From Petaurus breviceps papuanus (Eukaryota; Chordata; Mammalia; Diprotodontia; Petauridae): a stretch of DNA of 64,000 nucleotides. The position numbers and the translations under genes were made by a program. Below the pieces are notes generated by a model. That model did not search any database and had not been told where the DNA came from. It saw nothing but the letters and a program-made list of their open reading frames with translations. The stretch lies in NCBI GenBank assembly GCA_028583685.1, contig JAMXIF010000015.1, positions 60,115,330 to 60,179,329 on the forward strand, written 5' to 3'. The stretch's first letter is position 1. Each line of letters starts with the position of its first letter. Shown piece by piece: positions 33,681 through 48,600 of the stretch.

Positions 33681-36600
33681 CTGAAAAAGTAAATTGTTTT
33701 AAAAAATTAGATTAAAATTTGACTATGGAAATAATGTAATAAAGATTCAATCTGCTGACTGAAGTAAAGTCTTTGTTTCAACTAAACTATTTTACATTTC
33801 AAGTTTGGTCTTTTAGATGGAACTACTGTTTTTAAAGGATAAACTGAAGACATCAGATGTTGATCCCAATTTTACCAATTATTTATTATAAGCCTATAGT
33901 GCATAGGACGATAGAGGAGAATCAAATATAAGGCACTATTAAGTTTTCAAATGGACATTATATCCTATGATAGCATAGATCTCTACAGTTTAAAGATATC
34001 ACTGATAATTTTTGGTAGTAGCCAATCTGTTTACATGAAGAACTGTGTCAAGATTTCCCACCAATAACCAAACAATCAGGAAATGGGCCAAATAATTGAA
34101 ATGAAATCAGTACCAGAAAAATCTAAACAGAAACTATTCAAAATGGTCACTTTCATGCTATGAGAATTTTTCCATTTTGTTATTACCAAAATTTTAAAAC
34201 TGGAAAATATATATTGATATTACATGATGTTGTGATTTAAGCATAAATGATCATTTAAAAACATACCGCTGAATCATCTTCTCTGTATACTTTAATGGTT
34301 TTATCAGCTTCTGCGGTCAGTAATCGACTTTCAGACTGGTCAAATGCACATGCAAATATTCCTGATTCACTGTCCAACGATCCAGGCTGCACAGCTGCAT
34401 GTACTCTTTGAAAATTATATCCAGTTCTCCAGTCCCAGAGATGCATAGTGCCATTATCCGCTTGAAGCCAAAGAGAAAAGTGACAAATTATGATGATGAT
34501 GTCGTTAGGCAGTTATGCAAATAGAAAAGCACCTGTCACAAAATATTAATCTCTTTACTTCTTTACTCGTGCCCAGTTCAGGAATCCTTAAATCACTGGA
34601 CATGAACCAACTTTTCATCTCGCTCCATAAATATTTAGTCCAGTGTCCTGGATCTTGAAACGATCTAGCTCTCTACAGAGCTAACAATCTTAGAACTAAA
34701 CCTGTTGGTGAAACAACTGACCAATCCATTTTCACTGCTAAGTATGTGTAAAATTTTCTTGAAAGGCAACACATACCTTATCAGGCATTAAAGAAATTCT
34801 TCATTGTTATTTAAACTATAGTATATCAACTATATTGGTCTATAAATTAGAAAAGGCTTTGCATATGGGCCCTGGAGATCCTGTAGGGCCCTGCTATCTG
34901 AGACCTGTCTCCTTATGTTTAGAGAGGCTTATCAAACAAGGGGCCACTTAATGACTAATATTGTTTTAGCTATAGCAACTCATAAAACTATCTAGTGAGA
35001 TGAGTAACATGTCATATAGGTTGGTGGAGTGAGTACCCTACTAATGACATCACAAGTCTTTTGAAACACTAAGGTGTTTATTTTTTAATAACTCACTAAA
35101 ATAATGATACCATAACCATGAGAACCTCTTTAGAAGTTTACAGATAACAGAAAATATAAAGAAAAGTCTTATTTTACCTCCAGACACCAGCACCCCATCC
35201 GAATTCACAGCCAGTGTATTAATTATAGCATTATGACCAGAAAGGTTTTGAATGAAGTTTCCATCAGGGAATTTCCACTGTTTAATATTATCTGGAGAAC
35301 CAGATGCAAATGTGTAACTGAAAAAAGATTAAGGCATGTAAGAAAGAAAGGAAAATACTAGTCTATAAAATCACATACCTTGTTTGATTTAGTATGTCAG
35401 GTTAATATCAGGTAGCCTGCTATATACATAGTTATATATCTATGTATCTACAGTTGCCTTTATTCATGAAGTATATTTTCTTACAGAACAAATGAGTCAA
35501 ATTGTCAAGACCCTGAAATTATATTTAAAGCAAATGTGGCAAATAATTTATATTATAAATTAATTTTCAGTCCTGAGAGCTTACAGTTTTCCTTCCCTAC
35601 TATTTAGAACAAAAGAAACCCTATATTACACCAGAGCAATAGGTGGCACAAATAGTTATCTCTGTACAACTGGCAGAGGAGTTTTCAATTCTGTTTGGTT
35701 TCATTTTCGGGAAGGGGTGGGGGAAGGAGAGAGACAAAAATGACAGAGGCTCTGAAGCTAAGGGTATATCTTTGGTTAAAATACTGCTAGCTGTAATACT
35801 CTGTTTTTCCTCTTCAGGAAGTTTTCTTTTTATCTTCAAATGCCATTTTCAGTGTTGCTACTACTATTGTTTCCTCATGTTTATTTTCTCTGCCCTGAGG
35901 TCATGAGGCTGTCAAAGACAAAAATCTCTATCTGCTACAGTTATAAGCGGTTTTCAGTGTTGAATACAGTATCACAGAGGCAATGACAACCTAATAAATT
36001 CTATGATTAAAAAAATAGTATAAAAATGAAACAACAAATAAAATATAGAAATAAATTTCATAAATATGTAATAAAAATATATTTTTGGCTACAAAGCCTT
36101 CAGAAGTCAAATCTCTATGGCATTCAATGACCAAAGAAGTGAACGAATTAGTACATAATGATCAACTTTAGAAAATAAAAATCTGTCCAACTAGCTGTTA
36201 GTGCTTACAGAACAAAGGAGTCAAATTAAATTTAAGAAGTCTGAAAGAAAATACAGCTAGAAACAAAAATAAGGAATAAATTCCACAATTGGCACTTAAA
36301 TGGTTGATACAAGTTCTTTCCTTTAGAGCAGCTTTTAATGGGAAGAGGGTACTGGGCACTTGAAATGTGGGAGCAGGGAAAAGATATAGGAATGGCAGAT
36401 TGGGATGAGTGAGGAAGACAAATGTCACTTACTTCACAATTTTGCTTAGGGCCAGCCCTGGTAACAATCTCACCACCTACTGTAATCACAATAAACCAAC
36501 ACTGCCAATGAATGCCAATCAGATTTACTGCAGAAACAATAGCAATATAATTTTCTTTATTCTTTCCTGTAACTGACTGGGTCTAATCTTGGAAGTAAAG

Positions 36601-39600
36601 ACATTTTTAAAACTTCTAATAAAAGTTATTTCTCAGTCTCTTTTGAAGTTATCCATAAGTATTGGAAATACGTTGAGAATTATTTTATTTTACTTAAAAA
36701 TAGTTCTAACTTTGAGTTAGGTAGCATTAGCTGAATATACCAGTTTCTCTTATGCTATAAATCGGCTCTGGATTCTCCTCCCCTCCCTACCAATAAAGTG
36801 TGAAAACTACACTGATGATTCAAAATGGTTGCTAATGGGGGTGGCCAGGTAGCACAGCAAGTAAGAGCACCGGCTCCAGTGTTGAGAAGACCTGGAGATC
36901 AAATCCCGGGCTCAGACACTTAGCACCCACCCAGAAACACCTGGCTGTGTAACCTTGAGCAAGTTACTTAACCCCAGTTGCTTAGGGCCGTCCAGGTGGC
37001 TCAGCGAGTAAGAGCACCGGCTCCAGTGTCGGGATGACCTGGATCAAATCCGGGCTCAGATACTCAGCACCACACCCAGAAATAACTGGCCATGTAACCT
37101 TGAGCAAGTTACTTAACCCCAATTGCTTATTAAAAAAAAATGGTTGCTAATATCACAAAACATTATTTAATAAAAAATTAAATTTATTTTATAACTATCT
37201 TTAGAGTTTTACAGAATTTACACATATCAGAATTTTTAAATTCTGGCCATCATAAGGATAGCCTTGGATTTTCTCTTAGTCTATAATGTATCTGTGTACA
37301 TCAGCTTCTGTCAAAATAAAGGTCACTCTCAATTAAGGGGACAATATTAAAATGAACACTAGGCAATTAATTCCTTTTTTGAGATGTAGAACTTAATTAA
37401 AATATTAATTATATAATTCTTTACTATAGAAGGGAAGAACAAAAACTGAAAATGAAAGACTTCAGTCTACAAATGGAATGGTATTAAAAATGATAGCAGA
37501 TGAAAAATCTAGGGTGAATGCTGAGAGCATACTCCTGTGGATCTTGTAGTATACAGTCTTTTTGAAAAAGAAACATAGTTCACACAGCATGATAAACTTA
37601 CTGTCTTGGATGCAAAACCACTGCTCTAACTGATTTTTTATGGTTCGTTAGCGTGACACGTGTTTTTCCCGCCACTAAGTCCCATAATCGTATGGTAGTA
37701 TCGTGGCTTCCTACAATTAAAATGAATATAGAAGTTAAATATATGAATTGTAAATACTATCACATCAAGTGTCATACAGACACATACATGCAAAAGAACC
37801 TAAATAAATAAATGACTTACTGATTATGAATTTAAGAAGAACTTCCCTAATGATCCTAGTAGTGACTTTAGCCCAGGATAAGCTATACTACTCTCTCTCA
37901 AACACTGAATTCTTAAATAAGTAGCATTATTATGACATTATTATTGATGAGAGAAGGAGCAAAATGAATGTCGGAAAAGGAGTTTATGAATCTAACTTAA
38001 TGGAACACACACAAAAAAAGCATTTTTGGAATTCTATTTTGTAACACATAACAACTACTAAGAGCCACACAGTATAATTTTTTCCATGAAGGATACGATT
38101 TATACATATTCATAACAAAAACATGAAATTTGCATTGTTTTTTTACTATTTCACTTGTGCAGGGAAATACAAAGTATGCAAATTAGAAATGAGGTGAATT
38201 TGAATGAGTATTTCTTAAGAACATGAAGATAAATAAAAAAAATTAGCCTGTATTCTCAAAAGCAATGATGGCATAAACAAAAGCATCAGTAAGCAAAAAG
38301 AAACTAAACTGCTTCTCTATCTGCCATACATCAGTAACCTAGACCTTTTTAGCCTGATTTGTAACAGAGACACAAATAATATCAACATTTGACAACAAGA
38401 TATGAACCCTATCATACTTTCGGTTTGGGAGTTTTGGAGTTAAAAACTGAACCATTACTAAGCATGTTTCCAAAAATCAATTCCTCACAATAATAGGAAA
38501 AGGAATTTATTCATCTTAGTTTCTATTATCACCTGACTTTAAGTCTGACAACAACTTGAAATGCACAACACTGATGACCTGTTACAAAAAATTACAAATC
38601 AGGATTCATAGTTAAAAGAAAATATTTTGGGCATCTAGGTGGCAAAGTGAATAGAGCACCAGCCCTGGGGTCAGGAGGACCTGAGTTCAAATCCAGCCTC
38701 AGACACTCAATATTTACTAGCCATGTGACCTTGGGCGAGTCACTTAACCCCAACTGCCCTGCCTTCCCCCCTCCAAAAAGAAAAAAAAAAAGCAATCAGA
38801 TGGAAGCAAACGTTTCACTAACATATGGATAACCATTTAAAATGTAATGAAGGTTGTCAGTTTAGGAAATGTCTACCAGACCTGTAATGATCTGAGGTTC
38901 TGCAGCTTGACACTTTACTGTAGCCACTGCATTCGTATGCCCTGCCAACGTGTGTACGCTGGCTTTTGTCCTCACGTCCCATATCTATGAAGGTATAAAA
39001 ATGTTTAAAACATGGAATAAAGGAGGTTTCTACTTTTAATTTCTTTTACTGGGTGAATTATATAGAAGAATCTTGAGATTATTTATTATATACCATGGAC
39101 ACAGGTATGCTGGAACAAGATATCATGGAGAATTTTGCAAATGTGAAAAGGAAAATCTAGTATAAATAATCAGGAAAACAGTTTTCTAATATCCTACGAG
39201 GCAAGTAACTTTCACATAGTACTAGATAAAATCTATGTACAGATAAACATATAACATTGTTCTACTTACTCGTGCAGTGGAATCTCTACTACAAGTCACA
39301 AGCACATCAATTGTTGGGTGTAAATCCAAACCATACACTGCACTTAGATGGCCATGATAATGTCTGATAACCTAATCAAAAAAACAAACACTGAATCATA
39401 TCACAGTATTTAAAGGAATCCTTTAGCAAAACTGTGGAGATATAAACATGCTTTAAGAGCTCAAGCTAAAATTTACCTTATTGTATTCAAGATCCCAGCA
39501 CTTCACCTGTTTATCTTCTCCACAGGAGAAGAGGTATGGACTTCTTGCACTTACTATCACCCCTCGAACAGTGCTAATATGTCCAGTCAATGAAAGTTTT

Positions 39601-42600
39601 AATTTGCCACTAGCCAGGTCCCAGATCTACATTCAAAGGGGAGAAAATCCAAAAACGAATATTCAGAAGGTCATAAAAGTTTTCACCCAAATCTTATGAA
39701 TGTATCATTCTAGAACTCCAACAGTAAACAGCGAAAAAATTTTCTACGTATTTTTTTAAGACAAAGATTAAACCCAAGCAATTACGTAGTATCAGATTAA
39801 AGACTCCAGAAGCAAACAAAGAAAACAAAACCCACTAATAATAAAATGATATATTAAGATAACAACCAAGAGTAAAAAAAAATACCCTGGCCCATAAAAC
39901 TAGCACCATGAACGTCAATTGTCCAACCACTATGTATGTTCACTTCCACTAATAAACATACCCCTTACACACCCACACAAACACTCACTGCTTCTTGCCT
40001 TACCAAGTTACAAACAGAAAAGAAAGAATGATGTTTCAATAATCTCCTTTACCAAGCTATTTATGCTAATCCTCTGTAGATACAAAATCAAATCAAACCC
40101 AGGGCATTTATTAAGACCATTTATTAAGACTAGCCAAGATGAAAAGAAAGTCACTGGGAATTAGAAGACAAAGTATTTGGTGTATAGATAGGTTATTGCT
40201 CAAATGCTAGTATTTATTCACATACATTCATAGATTGGTAGGCATTCTATACTGTAGCAGAGAACAAAACTCTCCACACATGAATATAGTTGGAAGGAAC
40301 CTGTTTTAGCATATACAGTTTAATTTAGTAAAACACAAGGAAACACCAAAGTTAAAAAAAAAGTTCAAGTTTTTAAATCATGGTTTACCTTTATAGTCCT
40401 ATCAGCAGAACCAGTAACAAACCACTGATTCCCAGGTTCTACTGCAATACATCTGACCCAGCCTAGATGTCCACTGATGACCTTTAAGAACAAAATAAAA
40501 GTATGCATAATTGAGATAAAATTCTGTTTTTTCAACTTTAATTAACCTCATCATTTTCCATAATGCTTTCTTCCATAATGTGTATAATTTATTATCTGAA
40601 CATGTCTTTTCAATATTATGAATTTATTAACAAAGAATAACTGAAAATGAAATAGTCTTTAAATCTCCATAGTCTATAACTACCATTTCCTAATTTCAAT
40701 TTGTCCAGATTTCACAGCTAATAAAACTTTTACTTTAGAGAAAAAAGCAAAAGAAAATCATGACATTAAAAACAAACAACTTTTCCACAAAGTTTTTTTT
40801 GGAGGGGGGAAGGTAGGGTAATTGGGGTTAAATGACTTGCCCATGGTCACACAGCTAGTTTTTGTGTTAAGTGTCTGAGGCCAAATTTGAACTCAGGTCC
40901 TCCTGACTCCAGGGCCAGTGCTCTATTCACTGTGCCACCTAGCCGCCCCAAAATGGAACTCATTATTTGTGTTTTTGCTTTTTGGAAGGCAATTGGCGTT
41001 AAGTGACTTGCCCAAAGTCACACAGCTAGTTTTTGTGTTAAGTGTCTGAGGCCGGATTTGAACTCAGGTCCTCCTGACTCCAGGGCTGGTGCTCTATTCA
41101 CTGTGCCACCTACCTGCCTTACAAAGTTTTTTTTTAATAATTAAAGAAAGCTTTCCCTCTAGGCTTTATTCACAAGCAGTAAGTAAGCATTTATCATAAA
41201 ATTTGCAATTAAAAGGTCTACAGGGAAATGTTTCAATGGCTAAACTGAAGGTCCCAGTGGCTTCTTAAAAGTTACATTCTAGGAGCAGCTAGGTAGCACA
41301 GTGAATAGAGCACCAGCCCTGGAGTCAGGAGCACATGAGTTAAAATCCGGCCTCAGACACTTAACACTCACTAGCCGTGTGACCTTGGGCTAGTCACTTA
41401 ACCCCAACTATCTTGCCTTCCTCCTTCCAAAAGAGGAAAAGAAAGTTACATTTTACTAAGCAATATGTAGATTTAAAAAAATTATCAAGAAAGTTTCCTG
41501 CTGTGACCATCTACTTTAGTAAGAGAATTTGCTGTTATTACTGCCATTGTTCTTCAGTCATTTCAGTTATATCTGAATCTGTGACCCCATTTGTAGTATT
41601 CTCGCAAAGATACTGGAGTGATTTGCCATTTCCTTCTCCGGCTGAATTTATAGATGAGAAAACTAAGGCCAACAGGGTTAGATGACTTGAGCAAGGTTAC
41701 ACAGCTATTAAGTGTCTGAATCCAGTTTTGAACTCGGGTCTTTGTGACTCCAGGCCCAGCACTCTATCTACCACACTACATAGCTATACTAGTAAGAGAA
41801 TTTAAGCTAAATTCTTAATGATAAACTGGCAATGTAAAGAAAACTTTCACTTCACAAAATCACTAGTAAAAGAGAAAATTATGTATTGCTTACATAGGCT
41901 AATAATGGCTTTTAAACTCACTCTATATAGCTTCCATGGTGGATGCCACTGTGGTTTAGGCATTGTAGGTGCCTTTTTGGCCATCACTGCAGCATTCTTG
42001 GTGCCACCAGCTTCCATCATAGCCTGGATGTTGAACACAAGATTTATAATATTATTACTTCATATTTCAGAGGTTTCACATTATTTTTGTTAAGGGTGAC
42101 CACAGGAGGACAGGACTGAGAGGCAGAAAACCTGGGATCTATCCAGTCCCCTTCCCCCCATTCAGTGTCTCTTCCCTATATAACCTTTGGCAAATTATTT
42201 CTCCTGTAATTTCTACTTAATTTCCTCATTTTGGGCTTGTATTAGATGATCCACAATCCTTTCTAACTTTAACACTCCATGAAATAAAAAATTAGATGGA
42301 ATGATTTCCAAAAGGTAGTAAGTAAATGGAATTCACTGCCATCGGTAGACAACTTTCCTTGGCTTAAGTAGCAGATCAAAGATTAAAATTTGAAACAGGT
42401 TTACTGTGCAATCAGGAAAACAATCAGCAGTGTTAATAACACAGCACAATATGTTATAAAGACATTTTACTTAATGAAATCATACGTCAAAAAGCTATTT
42501 TTCCAACCATCTATAAAATTCTTATACAATACTAAAAATTAATTTCAATTTTGCTATTCTAAACTGTATTTTCAAAATTAATAATTGAAACTGTTGTTAG

Positions 42601-45600
42601 CTAATCTTTAGTAAACCAAGCAAACCTAAAGATCAAATTTTGAAAACTAAAAAGCAACTGAAACTGATGTTTCCAGGAACTTGGATTCATACAAAAATCA
42701 TACTGACATACTATAATGATAATTGAGTATGTAGCCTAAAGGTTAATACCTAAATTTCTTTAATCATCTAATTCAAAATTTAAATGCCTGCCTTTCAAAA
42801 GGGAGCATCAGATATTAATATGTGAAACTCATATTCTCAGAAGGAAGCAGCAGAAGATTAAGCAGAAAAACCTGGAATTCCTATGATAAGGAAGGAGCCA
42901 CAATGTTATAGGCCTAACCTATGGTAGTTGAATTCCTTGTCACTGGAAAAACAGATTATGATAAATAAGACAAAGTCACCCTTGAAGGAAGATGTCAGCT
43001 AGAAGAGCACAATCTAATCTATATATATATATATATGCTCATAGAACCCACCAATATGATCTTAAAAAATGTTTCATGGGTTGTCACGGCCAAGAAACTC
43101 AATAGGAGCTAGCCTGTTAATGATATGCCTCCCTGTACTTAAGCCAGGTAGTTCTTTATATGGCAGAAAAAATTCTATGGTCTAAACTAGCAGTGGGGAA
43201 CCTAAGGCCTTGAGGCCACATGTGGCCCTCTTGGTCCTCAAGTGCAGTCCTTTGAATCCAAACTTGGAAGTTGGTGCATTTGAGGACCTGGAGGGCCACA
43301 TGTGGCCTGGAGGTCCCAGATTCCCCATCTCCGGTCTAAAAATTATCTATGACACATATACACACAGAGTATGTGTATGTAAATACCAAAAATGTGCATA
43401 AGAATAGCTGTAATGCAAATGAATACAGTGCTAATACACCTTAATAAACTTTTTATGCTGGAGATTTTTCTATTAAGATTATGGTTCAAACACACCAAAA
43501 TGACTATCAAATTTACCTCCCCCCTTTTCCATAACTATTAATATACTTTTAAAGGTACTTAGTAAAAAACAGAGGGAGCACAGAGTAGTGGATAATGAGC
43601 CAGCTTTGGGAAGACTTGGGCTCAGGTTGTACATTTGTAACTTGATGTCAGGGTGACTCTGGGAAAAGCATTTCACTTCTCACTGCCCCCAGGCAACTTT
43701 TTAAGCATATAAATTACAGAATAGTCTCCAATCTATATAAGTAAAGGGAGTTTTGGGACTGGGAAATCCTATTATGTATCTTCACCTGGTAATTATAAGT
43801 TTTTTAAATATAAGGTTCACAAAAACAGGAATTTGAATCCTGGGATACACTGGCAGCTAATTCAAACTGGCATTTACTTTAACATTACCAAAAGGAATTT
43901 CGTAAGATCATAGATTTCAAGCTGAAGTTCACTTATCTAACGCTTTACTCAAGGGCACTCAGGTATATTCAAACCTAGATCCTTCAAAATCTAAATCCAG
44001 TATTTTTTCCACTACAGTATCCTCCATTCTACTTTTCTATTTCTTAACTACTACAAATAAGATTTGTAATCAAAGAGAAATGAAAAGGCAAGTACCAGAG
44101 GACTATCTTTGATACAATGACAGAACATTGCAGCTAGAAGGACACTTACATAGCTAACCACCTCTCATTTTATATATAAGAAATTAACTAGGATGAAGTG
44201 GGGGAAAAGTTTAATATAGTACCATGAGAGACAAACTGTTTAATTCCATGCCTTACTATAATTCAATGCTGGACATACTTTTTAGGAAGGACAAGAATAA
44301 ACTGGAACATGCTCTAAAGAGGAAAACCAGGATACCAAAAGGACAAAAGACAATGCTTTATCAAGATGTTTAGCTTAGAGAAAAAACAATTATAGGTTGA
44401 TCTGATAGCAATCTTTTGAATATCTGAAGGACTGTCCAAAGGGCAGAATTAAGAGCAATGAATGCAAGTTTCAGACATAGAGATTTTGGTTGGAGATAAG
44501 GGATAACCTCACAACAAGAGGGCTGTTGTCCAAAAGCAAAATGGTTAACCTAAGAAGGTACTAGGTTTCCACTCACTACTTCTCATTCCTCAAGGAGAGA
44601 CTAAAAGACTATTTGTCTAGAGATGTTGTAGAGGGGACTCCTGATCAGGAACTGGTTAAACTTTATGGAATCTGAAATTCCACCAAATTCTGAAATTATG
44701 TGATTCTATAAATGACTTATCCAGGAGTTTTTGAATTAGAAAAACTTACCATAGCTAACCCAGGTGGCTGTGAACGTTCGGGAAGTCCAGCATGTCGGTA
44801 AATATCACCTACGCCAGCTGAAGTGCGGTTTGTGTCTATCCTGAAGAGAAACATTTTAAATATTAAATTTACTTGATTTCTAAATAAATATGTCATTGTA
44901 AAATATTATAGGAAGTACACCATTACTGTTACTTCTTATCCTGAGAAAGAAGATCATAGAATTTAAGGTTGGAATAAATTTAAGAAGTGTTCTAGTCTAA
45001 TCCTGTCATTTCACAAATTAGGAAAACTGAAGCTTAGAGAAGTTAAATAAATGGCTTATCTGAGGATTACACAAGTAGTAAATTAAGGGGGTGGAACAGG
45101 GACTAGAAACTAGAAACTCAAATTCCAAATATATCCCACTATCCAATGTATCATGTTGACATGTTCCTTTTTTTTTTCAAATGCTTTATTAACTTCTGAT
45201 TTACATCATTCATTTCTGCCAGATTATGAGTTACATATTTTCTCCCCGTTTTTCCCCTACCCACCGCCCCAAGATAGCAGTCCCACAGGATATCCCCTCC
45301 TCCAGTCTGCTCTTTCCCATATCTTCTCCCATACCCCTTTAGACTTTTCCAGTAGGGTATGGTGGATCTCTATGCCCCAGTGCCTGTATATCTTATTTCC
45401 CAATTACATGTAAAATAGTATTGATAATAGTATACATTTATATTTTTAAACATTTGATTTTAAAACTTTGAATTAAAGATTCATTTCCTTCCTCTCTTGT
45501 CACCCACCCTTACTGGGAAGATAAGCAGTTCAGTATAGGTTGTAGCTAATGCAAAACATTAACATAGCAGATATATTGTAAAAGATTGACTATATTTCCT

Positions 45601-48600
45601 ATCCTACCTCTCACTTGTTCTATTCTCTACTTTGATCTCATCCCTTTTCAAAAGTGGGTGCTTCCAACTTCCCTGCCCCCTCAACCTGCCCTCCCTTCCA
45701 TCATCCCCCCTCTCATCGCCTTCCCCCCACTCTCCTGTAGGGTGAGATACCCTATTTAGTGTGTATGTCATTCCCTTCCCGAGACAAATTCAATGAGAAT
45801 AAGGTTGACCCATTCCCTTTTGCCTTCCTATTCTTCCCCTCCATTGTAACATTTTCCCTTGCCTCTTCTATTTGATAGTTTATTCCATTCTGTCTCTCCC
45901 CATCTCCTCTCATTATATTCCTCTCTCAACTCTTAATTTCAACTTTTAAGTATTTAAGTGCCCACCAGAAATTATACACTAGAGCCCCCTTAAACCTGCT
46001 AGAGGGGACCCCTGCTGGGTTCCTTGGAAACCACCTAATAGGCTCCAATAGTAAAGAAATGTTTCAACTGTGTTGCTAAAAAAACATGCCACAGATTCCC
46101 AGGGATTCAGGTCTGTTTATGTTTGTATCCAAGGCTTTGCTAAGGAACTATGGCTTCTCTTCGCTCCAGAAGAAATAATACTAAGGCTTTGTTTCAATAG
46201 GAATAATACTGAGAATGCTTTGCTTCAATGGGAATAATACTGAGATGCTTTGCTTCAATAAGAATAATACTGAGAATGTTTTGCTTAAATAGAAACAATG
46301 CTAAAGACATTGCACCCCTTAGAAACATATTCTGTTGCTAGCAATCACATTGTCTATAAAATTATGTCTAACAGAAAGTTTGGGGCTGTCTTTCGGTCAA
46401 CAGGCAGTTCTGGCTGGTTAATAAACACTCCTATCAAATTATAATTGGCCTAGCTGTCCTGTTATATCTCGGGTGTCCATTACAGTATCATCCCTTCCTA
46501 TTAAATTGGTCCTGTGCCCTCTATCTATGTATACCTGTAAACATATAGACACATTCACATATGGATTCATACTCCTGTATACCCTCCGATATAGACATAC
46601 ACACATTTCTATTCCCTTCAACTATTTTCACACTGATAAAAGTTTCATCAGTGACAATTATCATTTTTCCATGTAGGAATGTAAATAGTTCAAATTTGAT
46701 AAGTTCCTTATGATTTCTTTTCCCTGTTTAGCTTTCTCATGCTTCTTTTGCTTCTTGTATCTGAATGTCAAATTTTCTATTCAACTCTGCTTTTTTCAGC
46801 AAGAATGCTTGAAAGTCCTCCATTCCACTGAATGACCATATTTTCCCCTGAAACTTGATACTCAGTTTTGCTGGGTAGGTAATTCTTGGTTTTAATCCCC
46901 TTTGGACCCTCAGTGTAGAAGCTGCCAGATCCTGAGTTATCCTGATTGTGTTTCTACAATATTCAAATTGTTTCTTCCTGGCTGCTTGTAATATTCTCTC
47001 CTTGATCTGGGAATTTCAGAACCTGGCTATAATATTCCTAAGAGTTTTATTTTTGGCATCTTTTTCAGGAGGTGATCAGTAGATTCTTTCAACCTCTCTT
47101 TTGCCCTCTGGTTGTAAAACATCAGGGCAATTTCCCTTGAGAATTTCTTGAAGGATGATTTCTAGGTTCTTTCTTTGATCATGGCTTTCAGGTAGTCCAA
47201 TAATTTTTAAATTATCTCTCTTGAATCTATTTTCCAGGTCAGTGGTTTTTCCAATGAGATATTTTATACTGCCTTCTATTCTTTCATTTGTTTGAATCTG
47301 TTTAACAGCATCTTGATTTCTCATAAAGTCATTAGCTTCCATTTGCTCCAATCTAATTCTGAAGAAATGATTCTCCTTGGTGAGCTTTTGAGATTCTTTT
47401 TCTATCTGGCAAATTCAGCTTTTTAAGGCATTCTTCTCCTCATTGCCTTTTTGAGCCTCTTTTGCCATTTCAGTTAGTCTATTTTTTAAGGTGTGATTTT
47501 CCTCAGTCAGGCTGCTGACTCTCATTTCATAATTTTTTGGCATCGTTCTCATTTCTCTTCCCAATTTTTCCTCCACTTCTCTTATCTTCTTCCTAAGGTC
47601 TTCTATGGCCTGTAACCAGCTTGTATTTTTCTTGGAAGCTTTTGGTGCAGGAGTTCTGACTTCACTGTCTTTCTTCTGTTCCATGCTTTGATCGTTTTTG
47701 TCCCCAAAATAGAAATCTAATGTTGGATTGCTTTGTTTGGTTTGCTTCCTTTGCCTGCTCATTTTGCCACTCAATTACTTGACTTTTGGGCTTTTTGCCA
47801 CAGGAGGACTCTGCCACCAGACAGGGTAGCGTCATTCCAAATGCTGGGGTTTTCTCAGCTGCTGGAGGTATTAGTTGGGTGCCCTCTCTGAAGCCTCCAC
47901 ACGCTTTGACAAGCTTGTCACACACCCCGGGACCTCCACCCTAGACTGCAATCCAGATCCAAGCAGGTTAAAGCAAGAGCCATTATCCCTCAGACTGGTT
48001 GCTTGGTCCCCCTACACTCTGCAGGCCAGGAGATGAAGGTGCCACATGGCTGCACCACAGCCCTAAGCGGCTTCTCGCCCTGGAGGCAAAAGCTGATGCA
48101 CTCCCAAGTACTGGGTCCAAAGTCCACACTGCACTGACCTCTCACTTTGTCCTTAGCATCTGTGTGTTCATAATTCTGGACCGCCACAGCTGTTAGTGAT
48201 CTGGAGTCCCTCCAGCTGGTGGTTGGTCAGGCCCGCTCTGTGACTGGGCTCGGCTCCCAGATCTCTGTGCTGGCCAATTCCTGCCAGCCTGCCGGGCTGT
48301 CCTCAATAGGAGGTTAGCTTCTCTGTGTCATTTTGTGGGTTCTGTAGCTCCAAAGTTTGTTTAGAGTTCCCTTTTACATGAATTTGAGGTGGCGGGAGCC
48401 GGAGGTATGCTGAGGTCCTGTTTCTACTCCATCATCTTGTCTCCACCCTCCCCAAATAAATAACTGTTAAATGAGCTAAAATATTCTTGTAGGGGAGAAG
48501 TGGTATACACAAAAATACTATTAGCAAACAACTTTGAGGGACTATGTTAATGAAAATTGAAAAACTAGGTTTATTGATGATGTGTCAGCATGGTACACTG

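Noticed and set aside
38592-38832. Open frames on both strands in intron 11
   Set aside because: They are translations of a family A SINE; the same frames occur at 53,909-54,125.
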